64,000 bases of DNA, from the NCBI GenBank assembly GCA_020536535.1, contig JAHLWZ010000866.1:1-64000 (forward strand). Direction: 5' to 3'. A program made the position numbers and the translations under genes. Shown piece after piece: positions 11,423-24,712 of this stretch. Below the pieces are notes generated by a model. That model made no database searches and was not told the origin of the DNA. It saw nothing but the letters and a program-made list of their open reading frames with translations. Position 1 is the first letter of the stretch. Every line of letters starts with the position of its first letter. The stretch is from Pelomyxa schiedti. Taxonomy: Eukaryota > Evosea > Pelobiontida > Pelomyxidae.

Positions 11423-14400
11423 TTAAACGCCGTTGAAGTGGAACTCGTATTTGCCGGCTTTGAAGAGGAGAATTCCGTTGTTGTTGAGAGTGTCTATGAG
11501 AGACTGGCAGTCTTCAGCAGCTATTCCATTCTGAGAAGCAAGGGCTCTTAGCTCCTGAGGGAAAAGTGAGAATTCAAAAACACAAAACCTAAGGGTGTGC
11601 ATGTGCTATGGTTGGGTGTGTTTTAAGTTTACCTTTGTGGTGAATGAGTTTGTATTTGTTCTCTGGCTCTCTCGTCTTAGTACTTGCCGCATTACACTGA
11701 TTTGCTTGGCCTTTCCTAGTCGCTTGCCTGTGTTGGCTAGCCGGAAGTCTACAAAGGTGGCATCTCCGCCTTGCGTGAATATTTGCTGTAGCGAGCCTTT
11801 CATGATGGAAATAGCATCCTGCCAAAAAGGAGAATGGAGTAAGACGGAATGTAATATATTAGACGAAGTGGTTAATTGTTATTCTTTTTGAAAGAGGACC
11901 TGCGCATCAGAAACAGATGCCTCTGGCTTCATTTCAACTTTAGCACGTGCTTCAGTGAGTCGTATCAGAGCCTCCAGGAGCCTGAAAGTATATCATTTTG
12001 GGAGTTCTCTGAATGACGGTACCTTGGAGTAACAGGCATCACTTCATCATTGCGGTGAGTAGTTCTCATCTCTTTGTAAAAAGCAGATAGAACTGCTCCT
12101 GCCTCTGGAGATAACCTATAAATAATTAATTTTTGTAAGATGCTTTATTATAATTGGAGCACCTTGGGTGAGAGTACTTCCGCACGTAGGCGATATACTT
12201 CCGCAACATATGTTGCAACAGAGGTTCAAAGTCATCTGGTTTGTGCAGCCTTGACTCCAATGGTAGATCAGAATAAGAAGAATCCCATTGTTGAGAGCCA
12301 GGTAATGAAAGTCCTTCATATTTTAGAAATTAAATTTATACTTTTTACTAGGGGAAGGAATACGTGGTCGTTTCTGGGATAGTCCACTGTGTAACTGGGA
12401 TATAGGGATAGTCAACAAAGTGGAAGTAAAGAAATGATGTTCCACATTACCTCCATCACGTGATCTGCCAAAAGTCTTTTGTGGAACGATCAGTTTTGTC
12501 TCGAAGTTAATAAAGAAAGATTACTTGTCTTTTACTTCATCAGGGTTATCCAAAAGAACAAAAATAAGATCGAACCGAGAAAGTAAGGCAGCAGACATAC
12601 TCAAGTTCTCAGATAGCTTCTTCCCTTTACTGCAAACATTTAGATATTGTGGAGAAAGAAGAACCACACTTGTATCTGCCCCCAATGGGGTTTGCAGCAG
12701 TAATGACTGTGGTCCTTGATGGCAAACTGCAAACAATTCCTGCTTTCGCAATACTTATTGATTGCTGCTCCATTGCTTCCAGTAAAGATTCTGGTTCGTT
12801 CTTGGGCATTTTATCAAACTCATCTATACAACAACAGCCTTGATCGGCCATAACAAGTGCACCTGCCTCCAGAGCATAATCCGGAGACCCTGGCTGTTTG
12901 TGTAAAGCAACAGTAAGACCTGCCGATGAAGCATAGGTGCCGCACACAAATACACCACGAGGAGAAACGAGGTTTACTGCATTCAGAAGTTGGCTTTTAC
13001 CAAGACCAGGATCACCTGAAGAATTGTAATTATTTTATGTTGTGTAAAAGAAGGAATACCTACAATCAATACATGGGGATCACCACGTATTGGCAGTTTG
13101 TTTCTATTCTTGGAGTATTTCTGACATCCCCCAAGTAGAGCAAGTAGGAGACCAGCTTTGGTGTTTAAGTGAAAGCACCCCACAAATAAGCCAGATCACA
13201 GAAATACCTTTGACCAAATCGTGTCCAAAAATACCAGGACACAGGCTGTTGACAAGCAAGTTGAATAGGTTTTGAGTTTCATGAATTGCAACAATGAGTT
13301 GCAGGTCCTGTTATTCGTTAGAAACAACAAGTAAGCAAAAACAACTTTCTGAGAGAATTCCATTTGCTCTTTATGATCATCGTGATTTTTATCCACGGAG
13401 TTAACTTCAATATATGCATCGAATATTGCTTTCTTTTTATCTGTGAACCTTGCAGCTGTGTCAAAACCCAACAAACAAGGACAAAATAAGTCAATTGTCT
13501 TTGGACAGAAAAGCTTTGACTTACATTTTTCGTCAACAGGTTCAACTGATCCCGCTTTCACGATTCCACAAACTACAACCTCATCACCTGGAACACAAGA
13601 ATCTACCAAGTCCTCCTTTAGTTCACAGTCAATACTGTAAATTTTGTTAACTTTCCTATTACTCTTAGGTTTGGGGTACATTCGTGGTATACGTCCACTA
13701 GATTTGTCATCCACTTGTTCCTGAACCCTATGTACAAAATTAAACACTAAGGAATATACTAGGGAAATACCTGATAACTTGCCAATCGATAAGGGATGCT
13801 CCAGAGTGCAAGGGTTTCCACGTTCGCGAATTGCAACCCGAACACTGGACTTTCGGCGTCTCATATCGTCCATCACGAAATTGAACATAAACTTGAGTAG
13901 AACATTTCACACACAAAAAGGGATGCTCTTTGACCTACAAAAATAAGACTCAGTTAACGGTAGGAAGTTCATACCATGGGCCGTATATTGCCAGTTCGTA
14001 CAACAGTTCCTTTCACACAAACAAATTTGCCTGTGTAAGATTTACCAGGATCGATGTGGGAAAGGGCACTCACCTAGAAAGTTGGCTTTCAACTTTCTCA
14101 GAGGAGTGATTTTGCTGTATTTGAATAACCGCACAGTGAATTTCCTTTGCGGTGGTGGGGGTGCTAGTTCATCATCCATTTGGGAGCCTGAGGGCTGATT
14201 CTGATTCCCATACACAATCTTTGGAAACAAGTCATTCCCGGGGCGCTCCCTTGGCACAAAGAACCTGGTGTAAAGAACAAGCGAGACACGCGAGTGCCGT
14301 CTCAGGGTCTTCATACACGAGGCGAGGGAAGCTCGGATCAGAGATATGTTCTATCAACTCTTCATACATAAACGGTACAACATTGTTATCTCCAATAAGC

Positions 14401-14985
14401 TACATACCGCATGAGTTATGCACATTATCCAAAAAGAAACAAAGCAAAGAGCAAAGTGAACAGAAAAGAAAAGAAAAAAACAAAACAAAAAAAAGTCCAG
14501 GGAGAATCACATACCTGAGTAGACACATAAGGCTTAATTTGCTCGGCCAAAAAAAGCACGAACCTCGCCTTGTCGTCGTCCTTGGCGCTCTCCTCCTGGA
14601 AATACACGTCCCAGCCCTCTACAACCGCCGCCGTCGACGACGCCGCCGCGGAGCTCCCCGCAGCCCCGGCACCTGCACCTGCGCCTGGCCCCTGCCCCCC
14701 ACGCCCACGCCCCCGCCCGCGGCCGCCGCCTCCCTGCGCGGCCGGCTGCTGCTGCTGCTGCTGCTGCCCTGTCCCCCTGCCCCCTCGACCCCTGCCCCTC
14801 CCCGCGCCCGGCCCTTCTCCCCCTTCTCCTTCCCCTGCGCCTCTCCCTCTCCCTCTTCCCGCTCGTCCTCGGCCCCTGGATCCCCGCCCGGCTCCCCTGG
14901 GCTGCTGCTGGGGCTCGTTGCGGGTGGGCAGGTGTGCCGACGACGGCAGGGGCACGCCGTCATCATCGTCATCGGGGTCTCCCAT
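11423..14985 (-). CDS. MCM8: MCM8 DNA helicase
   Basis: An MCM-family AAA+ helicase most similar to MCM8, which with MCM9 acts in homologous recombination and interstrand-crosslink repair. The N-terminus is an Asp-rich then Gly/Arg/Gln-rich stretch (14985 down to about 14640), then [20 protein letters not shown]. Next come the OB-fold/zinc region ([27 protein letters not shown]), Walker A ([11 protein letters not shown], near 13010), [18 protein letters not shown], Walker B ([11 protein letters not shown], near 12820), [20 protein letters not shown], and the arginine-finger region ([17 protein letters not shown], near 12560). The C-terminal winged-helix part ([39 protein letters not shown]) ends at TAA 11423-11425. 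About ten short introns. The GTG-initiated open frame reaches back to 15039, but the first ATG is at 14985. Confidence 0.9.
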
Positions 14986-15223
14986 GAGCAGAAACCACTT
15001 TTTTGCTGCAGGATCAAACAGCTGGACTACGCATCCCACCAGAGGAATACAGGCACCAATGGTTGTCTACATCCCTCCCGAATCGCAACAGGGAGGTTGG
15101 CATTCGAAAAGGAAAAGCCCAGCTGCGCTACGGGCCATTTCTGATGAAAAAAGGGTATGGGTTGTTACAAGTTGGTGTTTGTTCAATTTGGTTGGGTGTC
15201 ATTAATCATGGGGGAGCAATTAG

Positions 15224-18200
15224 CTAGCTGCTGCCGTAGATGTCAATGTCACTTCGTTCAGTGTCACCACAGGGCTCGGTTATGTTGCCCACGGCTTGGA
15301 GTTTGGAGACTAGCTCTGGGATGGTGTGAGCTGTTATGTTGCTGCTTCCTGTAAGGGGTACACTGTAGCGGTCTGTGGCCCGGGGGTCGTAGGTTATTCT
15401 GTTTACTCTGTGGTGTGGTGTGTTTGGTTTGTTAGTTCTTGTGTAGCTGTAGTTTGTTGGTGGAATTTGGGGTGTAGATAGAGATAACCGCAGCTAAGGG
15501 TGGTTCTATGTGTGTGAAAAAAAGGGAATGCAAACCTTTTGTGGACGGGTGCTGTACCCTTCACTTTAGACACTGTAAAGGGGGTATTTTTGGAGTCATT
15601 GAAACTCACACGAACGAGGAAGGTCCCTTCTTTCCGCGAGACAAGCTTTACCTCGGACTGCATTCTTTCAATGTCCCCGGCAAACCAAACCTGGCGTTTG
15701 AGTTCAACAATCTGTGGGAAGGGGAAAACCCCAAGTTAGTAAGTCCATTTAATAAGAGAGAAGACACACTTCATCAAAAATAGGTCGCCCCGCGGGGACA
15801 AAGAACAAACCAAACCAGTTGCCCAGTTGATTGAATCGTTCCATTGTCACTACTTTTAGATTCTTATCAACATGTTCCTTCGAGGTTGTCCCTTAAACAA
15901 AGTTAAAGGGTTATTCTGCTTCTGAAATAGAAACCTATGAATTGAGTGAACAGGGATATATGCTCTCCAGAGACAGTGCCAAAGGGGGCTGTCACAAAAG
16001 GTACGAAGTCTTCTACAGGAACAACTTCTTGTAATTGCTTCATGAGTTAGTTTTCTTTCATTTGAGTGTGAGGCTACCCCACGATTATAGAAGTGATCTC
16101 GCCAGAATTGACGAGCCTGGGGCTCTTCAATCTGACACTCGATTATGGAGAAATTCAAGTCTCTCAGCACCTCCGGGAAAAGTGGTCGGTTATTGGCAAG
16201 TTTATCCCAACATCGTTTAATAAGTGCCACAAGTGTTGGTGGTAGGGTGCGTTCTATCTCGGGAGCGATAATAGGTCGTTCGTGCTCAATACAAACAGCC
16301 TTTAGTTTTCTTCTGGTGAGGGAAAAGTGGTACGATCATGGCGTGAACCTGAAAGAAGCTATCAATATCATTGTAAGTTGCAAAGGGTTCTTCCCCAGTG
16401 AACAACTCGTAAAGAATCAAACCAAACGAGTATCTGAGCAGATCTTATTATATCAACTTCTTGAAAATCTACTTACACATCAGCCTTTTCATTGAATTCT
16501 TCCAGGCGCATAACCTCGGGAGCCATATAAAGTGCTGAACTTATAAGACCTAATTTATTTGAAAGGGTGTTGTGCCTGTTCCTTTTGGGCCTTTCATGTC
16601 TCTCAAATTGCGGTTGGTTTTGAGCGTTTCACTGTTCACTTTATTTAAAGGTGGAAGGGAATAAAAGTGGGTACCTGAATCCAAAATCTGTAACCTGGGG
16701 AAAAAAATAAGACGCAAGCCTTACAATGAGATAGGTGTCAAACCTTGACGTGATTATGCTCGTCCAGAAGCAGATTTGCTGGCTAAAAGCAATGAAACAC
16801 CAGGTGAAACAAGTGATAAATACCTTTAAATCTTAAGGAGAGTTAGTGGCATAGAACTCTGGAATGAATAAAAACCTCTGTGGATAATCTTACAAATTCC
16901 ATGAAGCCAGTTCATTCCATAACCCTGTGGCCTGTGTTAGTGTTGTATGAAACTTTTCATTTTGTGCTCACAGCATCACGAGCCATGATGAGCTTCTGAT
17001 AAATAGAGAATCTGGAGTATAATTCAGGTGTGTGAATCAGGTTATCCAAATCACGTTGCATGAGCTCAGTGACAATAATCAAATTTCCTGGATTTGTGCA
17101 AGCCCCAAGACATAATACAACTGGGGAAATAGTTAAATCAACTGGAAATAAAAAATTGGCAGAAAGTAACCATTGGGATGGAAAATTTTCCTGAAAATAA
17201 CTATTAAAAAAATTGCTAGCGAAATTGAGGAAACCTCATTATCATAACCTCATGTCGGAACATCTGCAATTCCGGAGGTGTAAGGTGCTGTTTTAGTGGG
17301 ATCTTGACTGCCACAGTGGTTCCACGGCATGATGCTATTTGAAGAGGTGAGGGTGACTGCCCCTTTCTCACAAATACATACCACGGTATACACTACCAAA
17401 GGCTCCACCCCCAAGGTAATCTCTATCCTTGTCAAAGTGAATCTCTGTGGGTGGTATCTCAGGTGGACCCACATTTTGGAGCTTAAGGAAACGAGGTGTT
17501 AGATAAATACGAACAGAGAGTTATGCAACCCTTGTAGCCCCTTGTTGAGCTAGTGTTGTGGCGCCAGCACCATACATTCCTGGATCGATTTCGTCTTGAT
17601 CCTGCACTTGTGTAGCAGGAGTAGTTGGGGTTGAAGTGGAAGTTGTGCTCGTTGAGGATGAAGTAGAGGTGGCTGAGCCACTCTAAGGTACTTCTGTTTA
17701 AGAAATACATAGATTAAAAAAAAAAAAAAGGGCACCTCTCCTCTAATGGGGCCAGGTGAAGCAGAATTTTTCACAATATCTGGCCGCTTCTCAGCAAAAG
17801 TCTGTACACAAATCAGATGGTTTTAAGGTGTGGAGGCAATGTACAGTGACAATATTAACAATTCGAGCTATCTCAGCCACAGCTTTCTCGAGGCTTTTTT
17901 CTGCATCCTCCAGGAAATGTCAAAATGGGATTGTAAAACATAACAAAGTAAAGCAACCTTAATTTTGGATTTTTGGGTTTCGTGGGCCTTAATGAAGGCC
18001 GTGAGTTCACTTTCATTTACGCACAACACATGCATAGCAGATCTCAAGTCGTAAAGCCCCGCATTGTGGTCCAGCTTTTTCCTGCCTCGCCGTAAAAAAA
18101 AAAAACGAGTACAAAGCACAGCAGGAAAAAAAAAACCGTAACAGCAAACAACTCAGGGTCTCCCAGACCACCCACACTTAACATTGAGATCTACGCACGC

Positions 18201-18248
18201 GACGATCTCATCCACAGACTTGCACAGCAGGTGCGTATCAGCCGACAT
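15224..18248 (-). CDS. SHK-type TKL protein kinase with C-terminal SH2 domain
   Basis: The N-terminal helical region (MSADTHLLCKSVDEIVACVD, start 18248; LYDLRSAMHVLCVNESELTA) and a Ser/Thr linker precede a kinase domain: Gly loop (DYLGGGAFGSVYRG, about 17420), VAVKIPLKQ, LVAL-type C-lobe end (ALIKRCWDKLANNRPLFPEV, about 16220). The catalytic loop is assembled across an 8-nt microexon (16824-16831), giving IIHR-DLK-PANLLLDEHNHVK; DFG lies in VTDFGFS and the APE motif in SALYMAPEVM, so it looks active. An SH2 domain follows (WFAGDIERM, GTFLVRVSFND with the phosphotyrosine-binding Arg, PFTVSKVKG; about 15540-15700), then a tail (RYSVPLTGSSNITAHTIPEL) ending at TAG 15224-15226. This order is that of the Dictyostelium SHK kinases, which act in phosphotyrosine signalling. 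It is the best taxonomic hint for Amoebozoa in this window. Confidence 0.88.
16824..16831 (-). other. 8-nt microexon in the kinase catalytic loop
   Basis: On the minus strand the bases ATTTAAAG lie between an AG (CTCCTTAAG) and a GT donor (GTATTTATC). They complete Asp-Leu-Lys: the preceding exon ends in CACAGA plus G, and the following exon starts CCAGCAAATCTG. The result is the invariant HRDLKPAN loop. Skipping this exon would remove the catalytic Asp and shift the frame. Confidence 0.75.
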
Positions 18249-18445
18249 TCACTTTATGTTTTTCGTTTTCAACAAACCCAACAGTGAAAAGCACTTTCAA
18301 AGAATTTCTTTTGAGAAATCGGGAGATTGCCCGGATGCATCCCACAGGGCCAAAAGAAGGCAAAAACCAACAAAGCACCAAATCCCAACAAGCCCAGCCA
18401 CTTGTGTTATGGATTACATGTAGGTTGTAAGTGACAAGTGGAACT

Positions 18446-21400
18446 TCAATTGTTGATGGCAAGTAGAATGGCAACAGGGGTACACGGTGCGTTGAGGGAG
18501 AAAGAATCAATGGACTCAGAAGGAATTCCACTGCGGTCCCTTCTGGCTGCTATTACCGCATGGCGTACTGCAAAGCTGGCAGAGGCAGCCATTCCGAGCG
18601 GTGGTTCGCTGTGTGAATGTATGTTAGTTCCGGTGTGGCGTGCACTGTGTGATTCACTCACCCAATGCCCCTGGAGCTAAACACAGCTGGTGATGGATCG
18701 GGATTGGATAAAAGTGCCACACGGAAATCCATTGGTATATCGTAGACAGAAGGGATCTTATAAGTCTGAGCATTGCGGGTGACCATGTTCCCTTTGGAGT
18801 CTCTTACGATTTCCTCCATAAGGAATTCTCCAAGTCCTTGGACAAAGCAGCCTTCAACCTTTCAGATAACATAACTGAGTCTAGTGTAGTTGCATTGGCA
18901 TGGAAGGTACCTGCCCAATGTCTATTCCTGGATTTAAGGACTTGCCAGCGTCATACAGTAGGTCAGCGCGTAGGACCTACACAGAGTCAGGGAATTTTGT
19001 GCAACAGGGGAAGGAAACCTGAGTTCTTCCAGTTAAAACCTCAATTTCTACCTGAAGAGATTAATGTCGGATGACTGCAGGAAAAGTAACTTACCTCCGT
19101 AACAGCGGCACCAAAGCAGAAATAGTTGAATCCTTTTCCAGTATGCGTTTCAAAATCGTAGCCCACATTTGGAGTGGCATAATGACCGGCACAGGAAAGG
19201 GAAACTCTATTCTTGTATGCTGCATCACAGACTGCAGCAAATGGTTTCCCTCTGAGTTGTTCCTTGAAGGGTTGAAGGCGTACATTGAGCTCTTCACACG
19301 CTTTAAGTACTGCTCCACCTGTTTTTTTTTAGAGGCAAATTTATATTGTCCAATAGGGACAGAAGGACAAACCAACAAGGTCTGTGCCTGCCGAAGCTGC
19401 TGTTGGGATAATGTTTGGAGTACGAGAAGTATCTGTTTCAGTTACTGTTATACTCGCGACAGGGATGCCAAGAACATAAGATGCAATCTGTGCAACTTTC
19501 GTGTTGAGTCCCTTGTTGTGAAAACGTCAGTGGGAGAAGATCCGACTTGAAGTGCTACCTGTCCCATCTCAATTCCGCTGTGAGAAATAATACAAGTACC
19601 GTCGACATATAGATTTACAAGGGCATTTGCTTGATTGAGGAATTGCACTTCAAAAGAAAGACCGTGCTTCATTGGAGTAATGGAAATGCCCCGTTTGATA
19701 AACTTGTTGTTTGCATTGAAAAGTGCAATTTCATGTTCCCGGGCTTCATAATTAGACTCCCTGAAGTGTCATCATTATCATTGGTTACTTTCCATTGGAC
19801 CGTTACATGCCTCTTTAACTGTGCCCAGATTCTTCTTATAGTATTGTACTCCACTAGCTGGTTGTACGGTGTTGTTTGGCCTGCTTCATACAAATTCAGT
19901 TCTCGGACACGCTCCACCGTGAACCCAACGGTTCTTGCTATGTGCTCCATTAAAATTTCTGCACAATAGATAGCTTGGGGAACTCCAAATCCTCTCATGG
20001 CGGAGTTGGACGTTGTGTTTGTGCGACAGGCTCTGCCAACCACACGGAAATTAGGAATCCAATAGCAGCTGTCCATGTGAAGCAGAGCCCTTGTCAGCAC
20101 AGTAGTACTGTACGGTATTCTATGCCCGCCGTCACTGTGGACTTTCCAATCAACAAACAGTATTTTTCCATCTGGGGTGCAGCCAGCTCTGTATTTTGCC
20201 TGGAATGGATGCCTGCCTCCAGTTACTTGCATGTCCGTATCCCTGTTTTTCTCTTTCAGTAAGCTAGGAAAATATAAAGATAAGAAAACCTGTCAAGCTG
20301 TAAAATGACGGGAGTATTCGCTGCCTGCGCAGCCACAGCAACGCAGCATGGCAGAAAATATGTGCACTCTTTACCACCAAAACTGCCCCCAAGTCGTTTG
20401 ACAGTCACAGTCACTTGACTTTCCTTCAACCCCAGTACTTTGGCTACACTAACCTGGTGATTGTTGAGACAAGGGCTCCCAGTAAAGAAAAAGCAATACC
20501 TGAGTTTTGTCTGGGTGTTGTGTTGTTGCCTTGACCAAGATGGAACCGCCCTCTTGAGGGAATGCTGATGCAACATGAGGTTCCAGGTAAAAGTGTTCTT
20601 GTCCGCCTGCGGTTGCCAATTAGTGTCCCACTTTTCCTTCTGAAAAAAGTACCCAAGAAAACGCTCCCCTCCAAAATAATTGGTGCTTCCACATTCACGG
20701 AACCGCGTTCCAGTACATACTCTTTACATAGATATGAATTGGCTTTTATTGCATCATTGATTGTCAAAATAGGTTCCAGTTCTTCATACTGAAGGATGTT
20801 AAAACACAGGAAAAGTCACATTCACACGCACTTCTATCTTCACCATAGGTGCTGCCATCTTTGCTTGTTCAGGGGTTTTAGCCAGCACCAACCCGATAAT
20901 GTGGCCCACACAATGAACTTCCTTATCTGCAAATACTTCCATATCGTAGTAGAAAACGTTACTTCCAACAATATCTGGAAGTTTATGGGGCCGAAGAAAT
21001 AAAACATCAGTACTTTAAAAAAAAAAACAAACAAAGAAAAAAAAAACCTTTTGCTGACACAAATTTGACGACACCCGGCATGCTAAGGGCTGGAGCTGCA
21101 TCTATTGACAGCATTCTCGCTCTTGCTTTGGTGCTCATTACAAGGGCTGCATACAGGACATTGTTTGGCAAATACATATCAGCCAGATAGACCGCCTCCC
21201 CAGTTGTGTGAAACTAAAGAAAGTTTTTTGGTTTCTTGGGAAAATGGAAGATGAATTACACTTGCAGAGAGGTGCGGCAAATCGGTTCCCAAAACACCAG
21301 TATCAGTAGTTCTGTCAAATACTTGCGAGAATGTCATTGTTGACGGTGTTTTTATCTCCACGGCAAGGTTTGTTGTTGTCTCAAGGTAGAATTTTCTGAA

Positions 21401-23250
21401 GAGATTGAGAACAAGTTGGTGCTTGTAAACTTGGAAGCAAGTCAATGCTGTTTCAGTGCTAACAGGAGGGAGTGGTGATGGGGCAGGGAATATTGCTTTT
21501 GCCCAGAGTTCAAGGGAATTCAGTACATTGGGTACAACGCTGTCATTCCAACAGCTTCCGACTAAGCTGGATTTGATGGAGTCCACCTTGTTGAGTTAAA
21601 GATGTGTTGTATAGAATCTGAGAATATAGAAAACCTCGAGAAGTCTATGTTCTGGACAACCAAAGAAAAATGAACAGTGCTTTACAATATTTTCGGGGGA
21701 CAGATCAATGACAAAAGATGCCCCAATCATCGATTTATCATTATACATCGTGCGTGACATTCGATATGACCTGCAAAGGAAATTAGAGGAAAGCTTCTCA
21801 AGAGAAATATACCCAACAAGCCTCTTCAAAGTAGAGGGTGACCCCAGTGGAATTCGTACTGTAACAAGAAAGGCACCTTTGTGCTCCTTCAAAGTTGCCA
21901 CAACGTCTTGGATGCGTACTTGCAATTCTTGTAGTGGCTTGGGTACAATTACAAGTGCTGTGGCTTCCAGTGAAGATAGAAGAGGGAGGATATCCGAATA
22001 TGCGTCATTGCACACAATTCCGCCAAGTGTAATGGTATTTCTTGCGGCGTAATTTGCTATATGTGTACAGCATTTGTGAAGCTGACTGAGGGGAGTATTC
22101 TAGAGTAGATTATGAAGGGATAATTTCTAAAGGCACACACAGGTTTTTCAGACGCTGTGGTATCAAGTGAACTGACAAGGTCTGCCAGTGCTACCGAGGC
22201 ACCAACAACTAAATTCCCTTCTTGGGCAATAACGGACTTCATTTCTGCAACTCTTCCCACTTGCACAAACACGACATTTGAGTCTCCGTTGCAGAGTGCA
22301 GGTAAAATTCCATTGTGCGTGAAGTTTGCGCCTCCTCCAACAATATGGGATAGAGGATATGTTGCCCTTAACTCCGTAATTTGTGCAAGGTTCAGGGGTG
22401 AAAACCATTGCTTCCTGCCACTGGCACTACAGATAGCCAAGAGAGGGCACAGGCTTTTGTTTTTAGGATTTAATCGTGCAGTAAGCTCTGGCGGAATAGT
22501 AGGCGGTACAATGATAACAGGATTTGCAGTAAATGAAGTAGCCACATCGACAACAGGTCTGTATCCTGAAGGTAAAGTTGTAAGTCTGAAAAGTAGGGGA
22601 ACTAAGTCTCACAAACCAGTGCACCTGCACAAGTTGCCCTGAAGAGCTTCCTCGATATCTGGTACACTGGGAGTCGCGTTCCGTACAAGCAGTCCGTAAA
22701 TTGACATCACCATCCCTGCACTGCAAAAGCCACACTGTGTGCCATGGTTCCTGGCAAGGCGTTCCTGAATTGGATGCAAGCCGCCACGTGTCCCACCAAG
22801 CCCCTCAGAAGTTGTCACCATCATTCCGTCAACTGAAAGTCGTATTAGAAAGGAGAACAAGAAGAAAGGCAATACCTGCCGCCAACGGAATGAGGCACGA
22901 CTTAACGGCACGATGCACAGGTTTCCCATCAGATTCGCAATACGACAGAATGACCGTGCACGTACCACAACTAGTTTAAGGAATCGGGCATTAATAAGAA
23001 TATACAAAACAAGATCTCTCATCGTATATACACGTAGATCTAAGAGTACATAACAGAACGGAATAAAACAACCAACGCTCTATACGTACTTTCCTTGTCC
23101 GCAGCCCTCCTTTACGCTCCTCGTCGCCCGCTTTTGTGGCAGATCTCGGCGCAGAAAATTCGACAGTGTCCAAGACAGATCCAACTCGGCAGCATCCACC
23201 TCGACCAACCGGCCATTAACGCCAAACAAAAGTCTGTTTGTGACCTCCAT
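18446..23250 (-). CDS. XDH: Xanthine dehydrogenase (molybdenum hydroxylase)
   Basis: A full-length xanthine dehydrogenase, oxidising hypoxanthine and xanthine to urate. The start is ATG 23248-23250 ([14 protein letters not shown]). First 2Fe-2S domain: EGCGQGK, then [15 protein letters not shown] and [13 protein letters not shown]. Second: [19 protein letters not shown] and [11 protein letters not shown]. The FAD domain has [35 protein letters not shown] and [11 protein letters not shown]. The molybdopterin part has [45 protein letters not shown] and, near the end, [20 protein letters not shown] with the catalytic Glu. The stop is TGA 18446-18448. Some 14-16 short introns interrupt the frame. 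All expected Fe-S cysteines are seen, so it should be functional, implying that the organism makes molybdenum cofactor. NAD-linked dehydrogenase versus aldehyde oxidase cannot be settled by eye. Confidence 0.9.
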
Positions 23251-23409
23251 TGCTTTGTCCTTTCAAACGTTGCCGAGTTTTTTTCGTTTGTTTGGTTTTT
23301 ACTTTGTGGATCTTTTGTATTCGTATTCCGAGATTATTACTAACCAAGGTCCATTCACGTAACAAAAAAACCGGTTTTTTGTTCGCGGTGCGTGTTTGGC
23401 CAACACGCA

Positions 23410-24614
23410 TTAAACAAGGGAGGCCGGCGCCTCTGGGGTTTGTGGAATTATGGGTATAGGTAAGAACCATTGCCAGCGGCTGTCACCAAAGTGCTCACAG
23501 ATATTGCTCCTTACTCCTTTATCATATGGCCTGTCACTCTTCTGTGGTAGAGGTAAGTGATTTGGAGGTGTGTGTTAGTTGGTTGTTTTTACCTGTCCAT
23601 AAGGAGTTCTGAAGGACCGGTTTGTCAGGGCCATGAGCTCTTTGCTTGTTAGATTAAACAAGATCATGAAGAAGTGGTGCAAAAAGAGGCAGAAGAGAGT
23701 TAAGCTCTGTGAGGCACCAGAAACAATTGCCAGGTAAAGCAGAATAAGCCACAGGTTTGTCAATGTGGCAAACCCCTTGTTCCCGAAATTTTATGTTGGT
23801 TTTGGATGTTGAGTGGACATGCGCATTAAGTTGTTGTATTTGACGAGTGGGTGAAATACAACTGCTTACTGTGAAATGGAGAATCAATCTAGTAATCAAT
23901 GAAAGGCAAGATATCACCCCTGCCATCGCACTGTACATCACAAAAAGAATGAACAGTTTCCGATTATTTTTCCCTATGCACTGCGGTACCCAAGGGCCTA
24001 GAAGTTAGAAACAGAGTAAATTAAACGTGTGAGTTTGGAGAAGGAAGTACAGTGGTGATCCATTCCAAGAATACACCTTTATTAAACTATTGATGAATGT
24101 TGAGGAGAGAGAAAATAAAGAAGAAGTTGATACTTGTTGCAAACGTGACAATGTCTGGAACGTGGAGGCTTGGCCTGGTTGCATTCCTCACAAAAATCTT
24201 CTTTATTCTTACGAATCCAATTAATTAACACGAAACAAATAGTAAATTGCACAGTGCACTAACCTGCACCTCAGGGGTGTAGCTTGGATCCACGAAACCA
24301 GGTGGCGTTTGACAAAGAATCCAGTAAACCCAGCCAGCCACACAATAAAGTCCAAGGTTGACGACAATTAGAATCAGTGTAGGTGTGCTAAATCGAGCAA
24401 GTGGCGCTCCTGCATAAAACGTAACCCTATATATTGGCATTTTATGAGGACATATACACTATGGTTTTTTTTAATTGTTTTAAATTTTTTTTTTGAATGG
24501 CGTTACAAACAGAGAAAAACAAAACAGGATGATCCCGTAGACAAAACAAACAGCCATGGTCTTTTGGTTGCTCAAATGACGCGCCACTTTGAGCGTAACA
24601 ATAGAGCCCTGCAT
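23410..24614 (-). CDS. DHHC palmitoyltransferase
   Basis: A membrane S-acyltransferase. TM1 is MAVCFVYGIILFCFSLFVTP (about 24560-24500), TM2 TLILIVVNLGLYCVAGWVYW, followed by CQTPPGFVDP. The cysteine-rich domain is spread over exons near 24190-23990: CEECNQAKPPRSRHCHVCNK, then CILGMDHHC, then PWVPQCIGKNNRKLFILFV. TM3 and TM4 follow, with the TTxE-like motif NLTSKELMAL (about 23650). The C-terminus includes RPYDKGVRSNICEHFGDS and WFLPIPIIP, a PaCCT-like end, stopping at TAA 23410-23412. I chose ATG 24612-24614, just upstream of TM1; the frame is open a little further up, to a T-tract. It starts 99 bp after the stop of the Rho fusion gene on the same strand; that gene could be a lipidated client, but this is only suggestive. 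Confidence 0.87.
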
Positions 24615-24712
24615 TTCGTATGAATTTTTTCAACAGATTCTTGTAAAAAAAAAAAAAGAATCATTCCTCTTTGTGGTGTTGATGATGGGGCAACTACTAG
24701 TTTTTACAGTCA

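Noticed and set aside
14152-15144. 330-codon plus-strand ORF opposite MCM8
   Set aside because: It mirrors the Gly/Arg/Gln-rich MCM8 N-terminus, with Pro/Cys runs from the GC-rich repeat; MCM8 explains the region on the other strand.
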